Source of the DNA: Paraphysoderma sedebokerense
Taxonomy: Eukaryota > Blastocladiomycota > Physodermatomycetes > Physodermatales > Physodermataceae
Direction: 5' to 3'
Assembly: GCA_025602915.1 (NCBI GenBank)
Contig: JAHLJZ010000069.1
Span: 1-64,000, forward strand
DNA: 64,000 nt
The notes beneath the pieces are model-generated. The model ran no database searches. It was given only the letters and a program-made list of their open reading frames with translations, and had not been told where the DNA came from. The translations under genes and the position numbers were made by a program. How positions within the stretch are numbered: position 1 is the first letter of the stretch; each line of letters begins with the position of its first letter. Shown piece after piece: positions 32,318-43,918 of this stretch.

Positions 32318-35300
32318 ATGGTTCCTCCACTTCCAAAGGACAAAATCAACTCGATGCTGGATTCGATACGGTCTGCTCCCTCCACCATTCCCTCCCTGAT
32401 GAAGGCTCCCGGTAAATATGTCGCCGAATCGTTCTCTTACTACCGGCAGAATCCGTTACAATTAAAAACAGAGGTCAGTTGCGGTTAATTTTTTGCTGGA
32501 ATCTCGGCTGCTCTCCATCACTCTTGTCGCTTGTAAATAACAACAAAAAACCCTTCCTTGATGTATTTATATATTTTCAGATCTTATCCGGTATATCCAT
32601 TACTTTTCTTCAAGTCCCTGAAAGTATTGCATTCGCATGGTAAGAGCCCTCGCTTTACCGTCTTCCGTGAGAATTCCTTGTTCACTTGGCTTTCATGTAA
32701 TTATAGGATTGCCGGTGTTACGCCGTTGATGGGTTTGCAGTCGACCTTTATGATGTGTCTAATTGCAGGTTTATTTGGAACTGTGTCGATGATTAATGGG
32801 GTATGTTGCTGCACGCCTAGTTGTATCGTAGTGGGCATGCAGACTCACATTTATCCGTTTGTCATTCTTAACTTAGGTTGCCGGTAAGAATGCGCTATCG
32901 CCAGATTATTCCTCTGCAGCAACGGCTAATATCCCTCTTTAGGAGCCATGGTGGTTGTGATGGATGAAATAACGAGCGATGAAGGTGTTTTGAAAGATAA
33001 AGTATGACCTGACCTGTCTCATGTAGGCAAGCCATCCGCCTTGAGATCTTACACTTTTCTCTTAACAGTGCTTTGGAGAACGATTAGAATATTTATATAC
33101 AGCAATATTTGTCTGTGGATGTTTTCAAGTTTTGATGGGCCTCTTTAATGTCACCAGATTCATCAAGTTAATCCCACAAAGGTACGTTATTCCCCTCTAC
33201 TGAATGAAGTATCGCCATTCCCTAATGCCCGGCTCTCTCCATCATTTACTAGTGTCATGGTCGGGTAAGATTTTCAACGCCAATTTCGTCGGTTTTGAAA
33301 CCTATTCACCATCCTGACCTCGTTTTCCTTGTTCGAATCTAACTCTTTTAGATTTCTGAATGGTTTATCCATTATTATTACGCAAACACAACTGTCGGCC
33401 TTTCGAGTTCGTGAAGATGTTGATCAGATTCGTAACATCAATTCTTTTAATTTTTCCTCAAAATCCCCTGATTTCTGGGCCAACGAAGCTACCGCTGCCG
33501 TTGAGGAACAAGCTGGGTGTCCGGATTCTCCATTCCGAAGGCCCTACACCCGTCGCTTCTTGCGTTTTGATGAACTTGAGTTTTATCTCGTTCTCATTAT
33601 TGTTGTAGTTGCTATGTTCATTACATATTTTCAGCCTCGCATCAAAAAACGAATTCAGATCGGACGATATTTTACTTTATCTGCAACAACACTGCCTCCC
33701 GCTTTGGTCGCTATGGTTGTAGCACTCTTAATTGAGCACGTCATCTATCGTCGGATATTTCGTGTTGGCACTAAAACCATAAGTGAAATTGCTTCCGTCA
33801 CTGGTCCCTTCGTCAAATTTAATCCGCCAAACCTTGGAAATCTTCATATCTGGATTGTTGCTTTAAAATTTGGCATTCAGTTGGCTATGATCGGTTTGAT
33901 TGAAACTGTTTTGGGTTGGAAGTTGTGCCAAAGAATCATGAATGTAAGGTTGGAACCCAGCAAGGGTACCCAAGAAGCATACGGTCAAGGGTAAGTTTTT
34001 GCTTCACTTGTGCTCAATTCAACTCTCTCATCTGTCATAACTCATTTTAAATCACTTGATTTCGTAATAGGATTGGAAATATTGTCTCCAGCATGTTTCG
34101 TCTCATTGGTGGCAGTGTATTGATAGGCCAAACTGTGGTAAACGTGTTAAACGGATCCAAAGGGAAACTTTCATCACTTGTGGCAGCAGCCACATTAATG
34201 CTGCTGACATCGTTCGCGGATGGTTTGATTGGCATGATTCCGACTGCCGGTTTAACTGGTATTTTGTTTGTCGTAGTCATTCACACTTTTGAATGGCGAA
34301 CGTTCAAGTGGATTTTCAAAAGACAAATACCGGTCGTCGATATGATTTCGATAATAGCTGTCACAGTCATCGCTGTAAGTAATAATGTTCATTTGCTCGG
34401 CAGTAATCATTCAAAAGCTAAACTTACTGACATGCATGTTCGTAGGTTTTAACTGATTTGGCGATCGCTGTCATTGCCGGTGTTGTGTGGTCCGCTGTCG
34501 CGTTCGCATGGAACAATTCAAATCGAACTCAGTTCCAACGGGATTCCTTACCATTATTGGAAATGGAGACTTTGCTTGAGAAGCAAGTGTCAGCTGACAA
34601 AACCCAACTTGGTACGGGCTTCGTTCACTTCCCCTCTGTGACTCTTAACAGATTCTAACCGAAATGCAGATGAGAAATTTATTCCACTAGAAATTGTTAC
34701 AAAACGGTTCCAAATCCTTGGACCTCTATACTACGCAGTTGCTGATGAGTTTACCGCCGTTTATTCACCGAGTGCTTTTCCGTCGTTGCTTTCCAGAACA
34801 GAAGAACCCGTTAAAATTGTCGCTCATACTCCTGAAGATTCTGCGTCCTCCTTAGATGATTCTTCAAATAACAGTCTGGCTCCGTCGGTTGATGCTGAAG
34901 CGACAGAAGCGAGCGATAAAAAAGAAAACGTCCCGCTAATGCTGATAGTGTTTGACTTTGGCAAATCGTGTGTCTCAGATTTATCCGGGTTGTCGGCGCT
35001 TAAAGGTGTGGCGAAAGAATGGATAGCGGTTGGTGCAGATGTGAAAATCATTGGATTAGACAAATGCAGCCGGAATCTGTGTAAGCGAAGCACAGAATTG
35101 AAGTCATTGATACTATTTGAGACCGATGAATTGGAAAGCGTCTGCAGCAGTAATGTCGATCTTGCTAGTGATAGCAGTTCGAGTCCTGACGAACTCCTTC
35201 GCACAGAAAATGCTGCAGCAGTGTCGGAAAGTATTGTCACTCGCCGGGCAGGTCACTTTCAGCGGACGGAATCTATGGAACTTTCACCGTTGCCTACACC

Positions 35301-35355
35301 GCTAAACAATTCTCAGCCTCAAACTTCTTCAACGTCACAGAATGATAATATATAG
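32318..35355 (+). CDS. SulP/SLC26 family anion (sulphate) transporter with STAS domain
   Basis: Membrane anion transporter. Eleven exons: 32318-32473, 32581-32639, 32707-32800, 32877-32883, 32943-33001, 33069-33181, 33253-33264, 33352-33990, 34071-34374, 34446-34611 and 34670-35355; 764 residues. The N-terminal cytosolic helix is followed by SGISITFLQVPESIAFAW, AGVTPLMGLQSTFMM and further spans, including MVGFLNGLSIIITQTQL and AAATLMLLTSFADGLIGMIP. A C-terminal STAS-like domain contains LILIVFDFGKS-type strands (VPLMLIVFDFGKSCVSDLSG) and a low-complexity insert plus Ser-rich tail. Exons 4 and 7 are only 7 nt and 12 nt; both join conserved transmembrane sequence in frame. Sulphate is the likeliest substrate from the family and the CACGTGA promoter site, but other anions (bicarbonate, molybdate) are possible. 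Confidence 0.93.
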
Positions 35356-35791
35356 TTCATATGTCACATTGTTTTTGTTGTACTACTATACCCGTCTTTT
35401 CTCATCAGTTTGGTTGCAATAATTCATTACACAGCGTTCTCTATGTTTAAACCCTGTCATAAAAAGTAGCAATTTCATCATACCGTTATAAAGTCGATCA
35501 TTTGGATTTTATAATTAATCCTGTATATATCTTAATAAATCCTTTGGAAAATCGAAAGCCTATTCATCCAGCATTCCCCTTCGCCTGAAGAACCGAAGAA
35601 ATGAAATTTTGAGATCATTCGATCAGTCACATTGTCACGACTGTCCCGTCTTCACAAGTGAAGTCCGGCCCGCTTACATCAGTCTCAGAATTCATCGAAA
35701 TCTGAAATCGGCCATCTAAATTGGTATCATCACAGCGTTCCGCCAGTATTTATTGCTCCCGTCGCTTGAAACGTCTATCAATCGAACAGAA
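35356..35791. other. Intergenic between SulP and the SNF2 remodeller
   Basis: A 436-bp AT-rich gap between two plus-strand genes. It should hold the SulP 3' UTR and the remodeller promoter. The open frame extends upstream of 35792 in phase with the remodeller, but there is no earlier ATG in that frame, so 35792 is taken as the start. No other structure is seen. Confidence 0.6.
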
Positions 35792-38700
35792 ATGCTTGGA
35801 ATCAAAGCTCAAAAGATCGCAGAAACTGAACCTAAAGATTTAGTTGTCTCGGAAACCGACGCCGTATCTGAAATGAAGAAGCAAGCAAAGAACCAGTTTG
35901 CTGATTCTTTTACCTCAAATGACAATGATAACATGAATGCGCAGTTCAAAGCCGGAGAGAGTGAGGATGTGAAATTGGAGGCCGACCAAGATGAGGTTTG
36001 TTGTTTCTTTCCCGCCTGACGTGTTCTAGTAAATAAAATGGTATTGAGGTTGGAGTATTGATTAATGACAACATGATTGACATCTTATAGGAGAACCTAC
36101 TTGCGCAATTGACCAAAAAATTGGAATCCGCTGACGGATTAGACGATGAGAATTCCGGGATGAACAATTCGAATAGCGACGATGAGTCCGATTTGATTAC
36201 AAAAGAAATGAAGGAAGCTGAAAAAGCAGCCCACGATGACAACGTCAAGCAAGCTGAAGAAGAAATGCAAAAGGTAAAAGATTACTTACAATTTCGGTTC
36301 GTTATGAGCTGATCGGGACCGGCATTGCATATACTGACCGCCTACTACTAGTACTTGAAAACGGCTCCAACTGGGAAAAAGCAATCAGCTCGCATGGATA
36401 GGCTGGATGACTTATTACAAAAGGCGGAGTATTTTTCGAATGCATTAGCTGAGATAATGCAACAACCCGTTCCAGAACAGTTGAGTGATTCCAAAAATGA
36501 TAGTGCTGTTGATCATGAAGGCGAAACGATGCTGAGAAGTGGTAAGAAGAAAGCGGTTGAGGCTCCGGAACCGAAAAAGAGGTCTGGCCGGGGTCGGGCT
36601 AAAAAGCGAAAGTCTCATGAACACGGCGATTTGGGTGAAGCCTTGGAGGTGCGTTACAGTCTTCATTACGTTACTCCTTTTGAGCTGCAATTTATTAACT
36701 GTCGCTCCTACAGGAAGGGAAGAAACGCCGCAAGCTCGATGCTGAGTCTGCTGCGCTCGCAGGAACTGCACCCTCGTCATCCACTCTGGGTCCATCGACT
36801 GTCGCTCCCAGATGTTTTGTGGGCCAATTGAGGGATTATCAGTTAGAAGGTGTGAATTGGCTGGACAATCTTTGTCTCAATGGATTGAACGGGATTCTCG
36901 CCGATGAGATGGGACTTGGAAAGGTGAGTTTTTCGCTTGACAATAGCTGTCAACGTTGTACCGGATGTGCTAACCGTTGTAATCATTGATTTTGAATAGA
37001 CTATTCAAACTATCGCTTTCGTTTGTAGACTCTATGAAGGCGGGTTTTGGGGAAACAATTTAATCGTTGCTCCCTTATCTACAATCAATAACTGGATGGA
37101 CGAATTCGCAAAGTGCGTGTTTAAGGAGTTCATCATTCAATTTTTTGTCTTGATCCTTATTCGTGCCTTTTCTAGATTTGCCCCAACACTCCCTGTTGTA
37201 TTGTATCACGGATCGCAAAAGGATAGAGCTGACCTCAGGAAGGCCATTGGGAAGAAACAACGCGTGAAGGACACTCGACCTGTTATTATCACGTCGTACG
37301 AGATAGTGATTAACGACGCTCAATTCTTGAGGGTGGGGCTAATTTCATTATTTTATACATATTAACGCAAAATCTAAGCGTTAAAGTTACTGTTTAGGCA
37401 TGGCAATACGAGTTGATTGTTGTGGATGAAGGTCATCGACTGAAGAATATGAATTGTAAATTAGTTGCCGAGTTGAAAACATTGACATCCAAGCAGCGTG
37501 TGATTCTTACAGGAACGCCGCTACAGGTACTGTCGTGTTATCTACATATACCTTCAAGGCAATTAATTCTCAACGTTTTTATGAAATTTTAGAACAATCT
37601 CACGGAATTATGGTCTTTGTTGAACTTTTTGTTGCCCGATATGTTTGATGATTTGGAGCTGTTCCAGCGCTGGTAAGTTGGATTCGTCTGCTTTTTTTCG
37701 CCAAAATGAGCGAGTGTTGAACCAAGTAAATTTATAATGCAGGTTCGATTTCTCGGATGAAAATAATAAGTTGGATAATAAGAAAGTCCTGGATGGTCAA
37801 AGAAGCCAAAATATTGTCTCAAAGCTCCATTCAATTTTGAAACCTTTTATGCTTCGTCGCTTAAAGACTGAAGGTATGGAACTTCGTTTGTCGTCAATTA
37901 AAAAACAGTTCTTGTTTGCTCACAAGTATACCGCTTCTGCGACGTTCATCATTTCAGTTATCAAAGATTTACCTCGTAAACGAGAATTATTATTGTACGC
38001 TCCTTTGACTGCGTATCAGAAACCTTATTATGATGCCTGTTTGTCTCGTACACTCCCACAATTCCTTATCGAAACTGCTATCGCGAAAATAAAAGGCCGA
38101 ACAAAGCAAAAGTTAGTCGATATGGGACAGGAAGTCGAGGAGGTCGAATCCGAAAATGTCGAAGATATGGAAAATGATGAAAGTACGTCTGAGTCTTTTC
38201 TATTGTATATCTTGAGTTGTAATGAACTTGGAATTGTGTTCTCAGATAGCGATATGGAAGATGACTTGTCCGACCGTCGTCGGTCTCGTCGAAATGTTGA
38301 CAAAAGATCGTATAAAGAGTTGTCTGATGCCGCGTTCAATCGAGGAATCGAAAACGGAAAAATTCAAATGCTAGAAAATTTTGTCACAAAGGCTGCCAAG
38401 AAGAAGGATACTATGCGAGCCCAAACTGGTAATAAGTTTCTTGCTTATTGTTGGTCCGTTATTTGGCTTCTAACCTGGTCCCTTTGTCTAAACGAATACT
38501 TAGCCACTTCCATCAATAATCTCCACTTGAATAATATGGCCATGCAGCTACGGAAAGTGTGTAATCATCCATACTTATTTGACTCAAATTTATTTATCGA
38601 TCACGAAACAACCGAAGAAATAGTCCAAGCAAGCGGGAAAATGATGTTGTTATCTCAACTTCTTCCTGCCCTGTTCCAACGCGGTCACAAAGTTTTGATC

Positions 38701-39519
38701 TTTTCCCAAATGACCAAGATCCTCGACATCTTGGAAGATTGGATCAGTCAATTGACGGAGTGGAAATATTGCAGGCTCGATGGTTCGGTGAAGCATGCTG
38801 ATCGTAAAGAAAGTATTAAGCTGTTTAATTCTGATCCAGAGTACAAAATTTTCTTGCTCAGTACTCGAGCCGGGGGTTTAGGTATCAATTTGACCTCAGC
38901 CGATACCGTGATTATATTTGATTCGGACTGGGTATGTGCGTTTCTTCTCATTTCCTGTTGTTCTAGTCGATTAATTAGTCCTTTGTATGACGGATTCAGA
39001 ATCCACAAATGGACCTTCAAGCGCAAGATCGTGTGCATCGTATCGGTCAAACTCGCCCTGTTATGGTATACCGATTAGTCACGGCTAATACTGTGGAACA
39101 GAAAATGATTGAACGCGCCACTTCGAAGCGTCGTTTAGAAAAATTAATCATACAGAAAGGTGCGAGTCCGTTTTTTTGACGAAAAGAATATAGTCGCCAT
39201 TTATGTAATTACTCATATTGCATCTTATTTCATTAATTTTTCAGGTCAATTCAAGGGTCACTCTCGTAAGGAAGCCGATGAACTTACCATTGCAGAACTC
39301 GCCGAAGTCCTCGCTTCACACGATGGTGAGAAAGTCGATGTCTTGAAGGAAGGCGAACAAGTTATTCCCGCTGACGAATTAGAACGAATTTTGGACCGAG
39401 GAGATTTAGATGGACAGGTTGAACCTGAGGAGAAAGAAGTATCAGGCGAAGGTGAAGCTGGAATGAGATTTAAGGTTTTATCGGATGAACAAGCTGGTAC
39501 AGAGTTTATGAAACAATAA
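35792..39519 (+). CDS. SNF2-family chromatin remodeller, LSH/HELLS/Irc5 type
   Basis: ATP-dependent DNA translocase; LSH/DDM1/Irc5 proteins act in heterochromatin, DNA methylation and genome stability. Fourteen exons: 35792-35995, 36091-36273, 36352-36648, 36714-36923, 37000-37112, 37176-37332, 37398-37526, 37593-37672, 37743-37873, 37958-38182, 38246-38428, 38504-38931, 39000-39159 and 39245-39519; 924 residues. The N-terminus is acidic and coiled. The helicase core shows [14 protein letters not shown], Walker [88 protein letters not shown] and [10 protein letters not shown]. An acidic insert (about 38130-38300) splits the two lobes. DEGH with RLKN and the C-terminal arrangement favour the LSH/Irc5 subfamily over ISWI or CHD1, as no SANT/SLIDE or chromodomain is present. 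All introns are GT-AG. Confidence 0.95.
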
Positions 39520-41938
39520 TTTATTCGTATCCGTATATTTGTTTACTAGTGTGCTTGTGTAAAGGTAGACTCTTATGTTCTAGTACAACGTTCTTTAAAT
39601 TGTAAAAATATATATATATGATTGATACCGTTTTGGAACACTGAATACGATCACGGAGAGTAACAATTGAACTCAGTGAAATTCTGGTTACCACGAAACG
39701 AAGGATTGGTCGAAGCAAACAATAATGCGTTGATGAACCTGACGAGCTTGGCGAAAGTTAGAACGAAGTTCTCGAGTCGACAAAACGATGCGCATGCATC
39801 AAATCATATGGTCAAATCATCCGCAACAGCGACGATGCATCCGTTTGCAGAAACCTTATTATTCTATGTTACATCCCAATTTCTATTTAACCACTTGGTA
39901 GTTTTATTGAATTTTAGACATGCTGACTTGTGACAGAAGTGCATGTAATATCATAGCTTATTGTGAATTGATAAGTACTGCAACCCACTTCTTTTCAGTA
40001 GGACTAGGGATACCGATTCAAAATAGATTGAAAATCCAAAAGACCAAAAAGATTCCAATCCTCTCATACATCAACCAAGCGAGTTCCACGGACTCATCAC
40101 AATTGATGCTTTCTGCGAGAACAAAATTCAGATATTTTGCTCACTCATAACCATTTCAGTGAGAATTTGAACACATTTGTTGAGCATTCTGCTCAATGGA
40201 CAAAATTCTATCGAAAAACTTCTTTTCCATGGCGTTTAATTAATTTATTATGTATGAGTGATAAAAATATTGCAAACATTCTAACAGAAAGCACCAATTG
40301 TAATGGGTCTGTGGAACTCGCTTAGTTGATTAATCTACGGTCAGAATGTGTTTACTGATCGAATTTCAGTTACACTGTAGGTTCCAAATACATCTGTTGA
40401 TACTCTATTTGCCCCATGATTTTGTGCTACTTGTTGTTCAAATATTGGATGTGCCACTTCATCCGAAGTTAGATGAAATGTTTTTTTGTTTGCTCACTGC
40501 ATCAGTAAGAGTGTTGTGGAATCTATTCTCAACATATACACATGTATCGGCTGAAATTGGTAATTTCATCGTTTATTCTTATGTGTCAAGATAGATGGTC
40601 TCCTCAGGAAGTGGAACCGTATTCTACTAATCTATCCCCTGGACAACCCGTACAGATGTATTCAGTATTAAGGGCGGAATAATGATTGTTTATTTGCATT
40701 TTGAATATAATACCAGTGAGGTTCACTGGGAAGGAACTTAAGTCTTTGATGTACAAACCGATTTATAAGCTATAATGAAAGAAAGGAAAGAATAGAACTA
40801 GGAACTAATAGCTTCATTATATGAACTAATCTAAGCTACATCTAGAATTCATTTTGCTATTGATGTAAAAACCCCCTCTTGTTTAATTATTGAAATAACT
40901 ACCATGGTCATCGGTTAAGGCGTGACATTATGAAAAAGAAAGAAAAAATATCGGTTTGTATCTACATAAACATGCACCAGGAAAAATATTTTTCGCAAAT
41001 ATCGAACACATCCAAGTAATGCCTTATCTTTGGGGACGTCCACATATCATGTGCGATGTTGATTTTTCCTTGTACATGTTTATGTAGATACAAACTGATG
41101 CTTTTTTTAAATCTTTTTCATGGAAAATCAACATAGCACATGATCTATGGACTTCACCTAATGATAAGGCAATACTTATGTGTCATGAAAAATCAACATT
41201 CAACATAGCACATGACATCTGGATATTCCCCCAAGAAGTTTGATTGTATCGAGAGTAATAGCAGATAAATTGATTGGTTTTAAACTCTAGTGAAAGAAAG
41301 TACCAAGTCCACGTGCTTGTCAGTTTGTTTTCTCTTCCCAAAATCAAACAAATCAAAGCCGATATATTCACAGTAAAGGAAACTGCGATTGTGATTTGGT
41401 TATTCCGAGACTTTTCATTCTCGCCCTTTGCCCTTTTCTGTTTGGAACTATAGCTGGCGGTGTTTCTTCAGCAATGACTCCACACTCCACCTGGACAGTG
41501 GACCGTACTTCCGTCCATTATGAATCACTCCGGATTTATGGAAAGTATTCACAAGAATCGCGTGTTAACTTTTCGCCATTTTTTATAACCTTTTCTTTCG
41601 AAAGTTTTGAAACTTTTTTCGAACCTAGTATTGCAAGGTAATCTCAATTGAACCAATCAATTTTAAATATGATTAATTGGTATTAGCCGGTTGTTGATTA
41701 ATTTTTCGCAACCGTTGTGCAGATATTGATCGATCTTCGTATGTCAGGCTGGAGGGGCTTGCACGAGGCCAGGTACCGATTTCTTGAATCGACAGACCAG
41801 ATCTTCATTATCTTATTTTGATTCAATTTGGCGACAATTGTGTTTATTAAGTATTCCGTGTAAAACCTCATACGCCGGATAATCATCAAATCAATATTTA
41901 CAAGATTGTCATAAAAAATAATACCTTCCTCTAAGCAT
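39520..41938. other. Repeat-bearing intergenic region without a clear gene
   Basis: A 2.4-kb AT-rich gap between the convergent remodeller (+) and DTWD1 (-) genes. Plus-strand frames at 39667-39933, 40137-40325, 40346-40594 and 41396-41641 are short, not joinable into a recognisable product, and may be remnants or chance. The segment 40942-41228 contains interleaved inverted repeats, listed separately. No transposase or reverse transcriptase motif is visible. Confidence 0.55.
40942..41228. repeat. Interleaved inverted repeats (A-B-A'-B' plus partial third copy)
   Basis: Block A (about 40945-40985, core TTTGTATCTACATAAACATG) recurs inverted at about 41063-41107. Block B (about 41005-41067, core GGTC-like GACGTCCACATATCATGTGC) recurs inverted at about 41124-41190, with around 80 percent matching bases by eye. 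The core of B is then repeated in part (ATAGCACATGA) at about 41203-41213. The order A, B, A-inverted, B-inverted means the two hairpins overlap rather than nest. It may be a small non-autonomous DNA element, or two copies of an A-B unit in opposite orientation, partly overlapping. There is no open frame in it. Confidence 0.8.
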
Positions 41939-43131
41939 TTATTTTCCGCAAACATTATCACTGTTGTGAGATTCAGAATCTCTGACAGCTTCCATAGACT
42001 CCCTGAAATCGCCGTTTAACCTAACCGTCAAGTGTCTACCTTTATCGACACGATACTGATGTAATATCAATTGATAGAAGAACGAATAATAATACATTAT
42101 CCCATCGTAGGTGTGATATTGCGGTGACGGTTCGTTTTGTGGTATAAAGGTTCGAGGGAACTTTGAAATGCGGTCGTCTGAACCGAGCTTCAAATTTTCT
42201 AACTCGGTATTGCTAACGCGGTTTATTGATTCTAGTAGTCCGTGATACAACTCGAATTCTTTCAGCAACCACCAAACTGCTTCAATTGTAGCTAAATGTT
42301 TGGATGTTTTGTTTTGGTATCGCCAGTATTTGGTATTCGGCGGATTCAGAAATGTGACATGTCGGATTTTGGGGTTACGGAGGTACTTTGAATGTCGTGA
42401 AATCTGTTTAGCTTGTGCCCATGTTCCTTCTGGATGTATAGATAATAAATATTGAATATGGGTTAGAAAGATCTACAACAACAGGCAATGTAAGTAGGTT
42501 GAAAAGAGCTAATACCTAGTACAATAACTTTTCTAAATGAGTTTTTCTCGATCTCCGTCAGAGGTTGTGCTGTCTAAATAACAATAGACCATAAAAATAT
42601 GCTGTTGGTTAGATCCATATTACTTGGATTTTCAGGTTTCGCCATTCGAATCAAGAAGATCAAAATACATACCAATCCAGGATACAACAACAATGTTTCC
42701 TCCGGCGATACATCATCTTCATCTTCCATACCTATCGTTTCTTGATTTTCTTTGCACCACTCTTTCAATTGAACGTCTCTACTCAATATCTTTGCATGAA
42801 CGCCCGTGCTTTTAGACGACCCTTCGTACTTGTGCTTCCATATTTCTACGCCAAACGGAAGCCGCGGAATGTTAGGGATAGGAGTCAGCGGAATCATACA
42901 TATCGAGCAATAATATTTTTGAGGCTTGGTGCACAAGGGACAAGGCATTTGTTTAGCATCTAAAAGTGCAGTTGGTGAAGGTAAATGAAGATCGTAAGGT
43001 AACGGCTCGTCAGAGATCGTGAGGGGCGATTCGGCATCCTGCGTCGGTAATTTTGTGCATTCTGTGGTGGATATCGATTCTTGCTGATCCAGGAATAATG
43101 AATCGAATAGGTGGGTAGGCAATTCGTTCAT
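41939..43131 (-). CDS. DTW-domain protein (DTWD1-like tRNA-uridine aminocarboxypropyltransferase)
   Basis: DTWD1/2 and bacterial TapT transfer the aminocarboxypropyl group of SAM to tRNA uridine (acp3U). Three exons, 42673-43131, 42516-42573 and 41939-42429, encode 335 residues. The N-terminal zinc-binding motif CPLCTKPQKYYCSIC is followed by STGVHAKILSRD, TLLLYPGL, the catalytic-region strand FRKVIVLEGTWAQAKQI and then YWRYQNKTSKHLATIEAV, as in DTWD1. The name-giving D-x-T-W motif reads EGTW in this model because the intron joins G to AA; I found no better acceptor. The size and the internal Cys motif match DTWD1 rather than DTWD2. It converges on the repeat-bearing gap and is followed upstream by a tRNA gene on the same strand. 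Confidence 0.9.
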
Positions 43132-43763
43132 TTCGCCATCATTTCAGTTTCAAATTATCGTACACTCGATGCAATTTTAAAAGTCGCGAATTGTTGACAG
43201 ATCACGTGTTAATTGCTGGTTGACAACCACATCGCTGATCTTGGCAGCAAGTCTGAAGTTAGATATCATACAAAAACGATGGCAATGACAAAATGAAATG
43301 ATACTATTCTTGTGTTTTAATTGCACATATTCACGTCAGTCATAAGTTCCATTCACGGATCCGCCGGAACCTTATTTGCCTTTTGTGAATTTATTCTCTG
43401 TGCTTATAATTTTATAAACTTCAGCTTATTCAGGGATCTCAAACTCACACGCACAGTGGGAACGATTCACCACAGCAAGCCTTCAATCAACAAAAAATCA
43501 ATAAAAACTTTTTTTTTTCGAGAATCCAAGATTGTATTCGTAAATCACTTAATGGGCCCTCCTATAAAAAAATGAACAGCTCGACTACGTGTCTTCGCCG
43601 GCGGCCGTAAGTCCGACGGAAAACTTTTTCGACGCGACGGCATGAATGTTCCGTGTCGCAATGACAGCAGGATATCCAAAAAATACAGAAGGTGTTATAC
43701 AAGAATTGGACATTGCTCGAAAATCAATAGAAGAACACTTTATGAAAGTTTTATATGCGAACA
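43132..43763. other. Intergenic between DTWD1 and tRNA-Ser
   Basis: A 632-bp region containing the DTWD1 promoter. It is AT-rich with a GC-rich patch at about 43590-43620. The weak resemblance between that patch and the inverse of 43852-43871 may form an imperfect inverted pair around the tRNA. No coding sequence is supported. Confidence 0.5.
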
Positions 43764-43845
43764 CGACGTCGACAGGACTTGAACCTGTGCGGGCAGAGCC
43801 CATGAGATTTCTAGTCTCACTCCTTAACCACTCGGACACGACGTC
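43764..43845 (-). tRNA. tRNA-Ser (anticodon AGA)
   Basis: Folds by eye into a complete class II tRNA of 82 nt. The acceptor stem is GACGTCG paired perfectly with CGACGTC, with discriminator G. The D arm is TCCGAGTGGTTAAGGA. The anticodon stem TGAGA/TCTCA encloses loop CTAGAAA with anticodon AGA, so it reads UCU and, with inosine, UCC and UCA. A GGGC/GCCC variable arm is typical of serine tRNAs. The T arm is ACAGG-TTCAAGT-CCTGT, with the B-box GGTTCAAGTCC. There is no intron and CCA is not encoded, as in eukaryotes. A clear oligo-T terminator is not seen close to the 3' end. Confidence 0.98.
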
Positions 43846-43918
43846 TCGGTATTTCCGGCGGCGAGGAGACTATCAGTAGTATATCATTTGTTCGATAAAA
43901 TTATATTTACAAATATGA

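Noticed and set aside
39667-40594. Three plus-strand frames as a decayed gene
   Set aside because: They cannot be joined by plausible splice signals and match no family; chance frames in AT-rich DNA are as likely.
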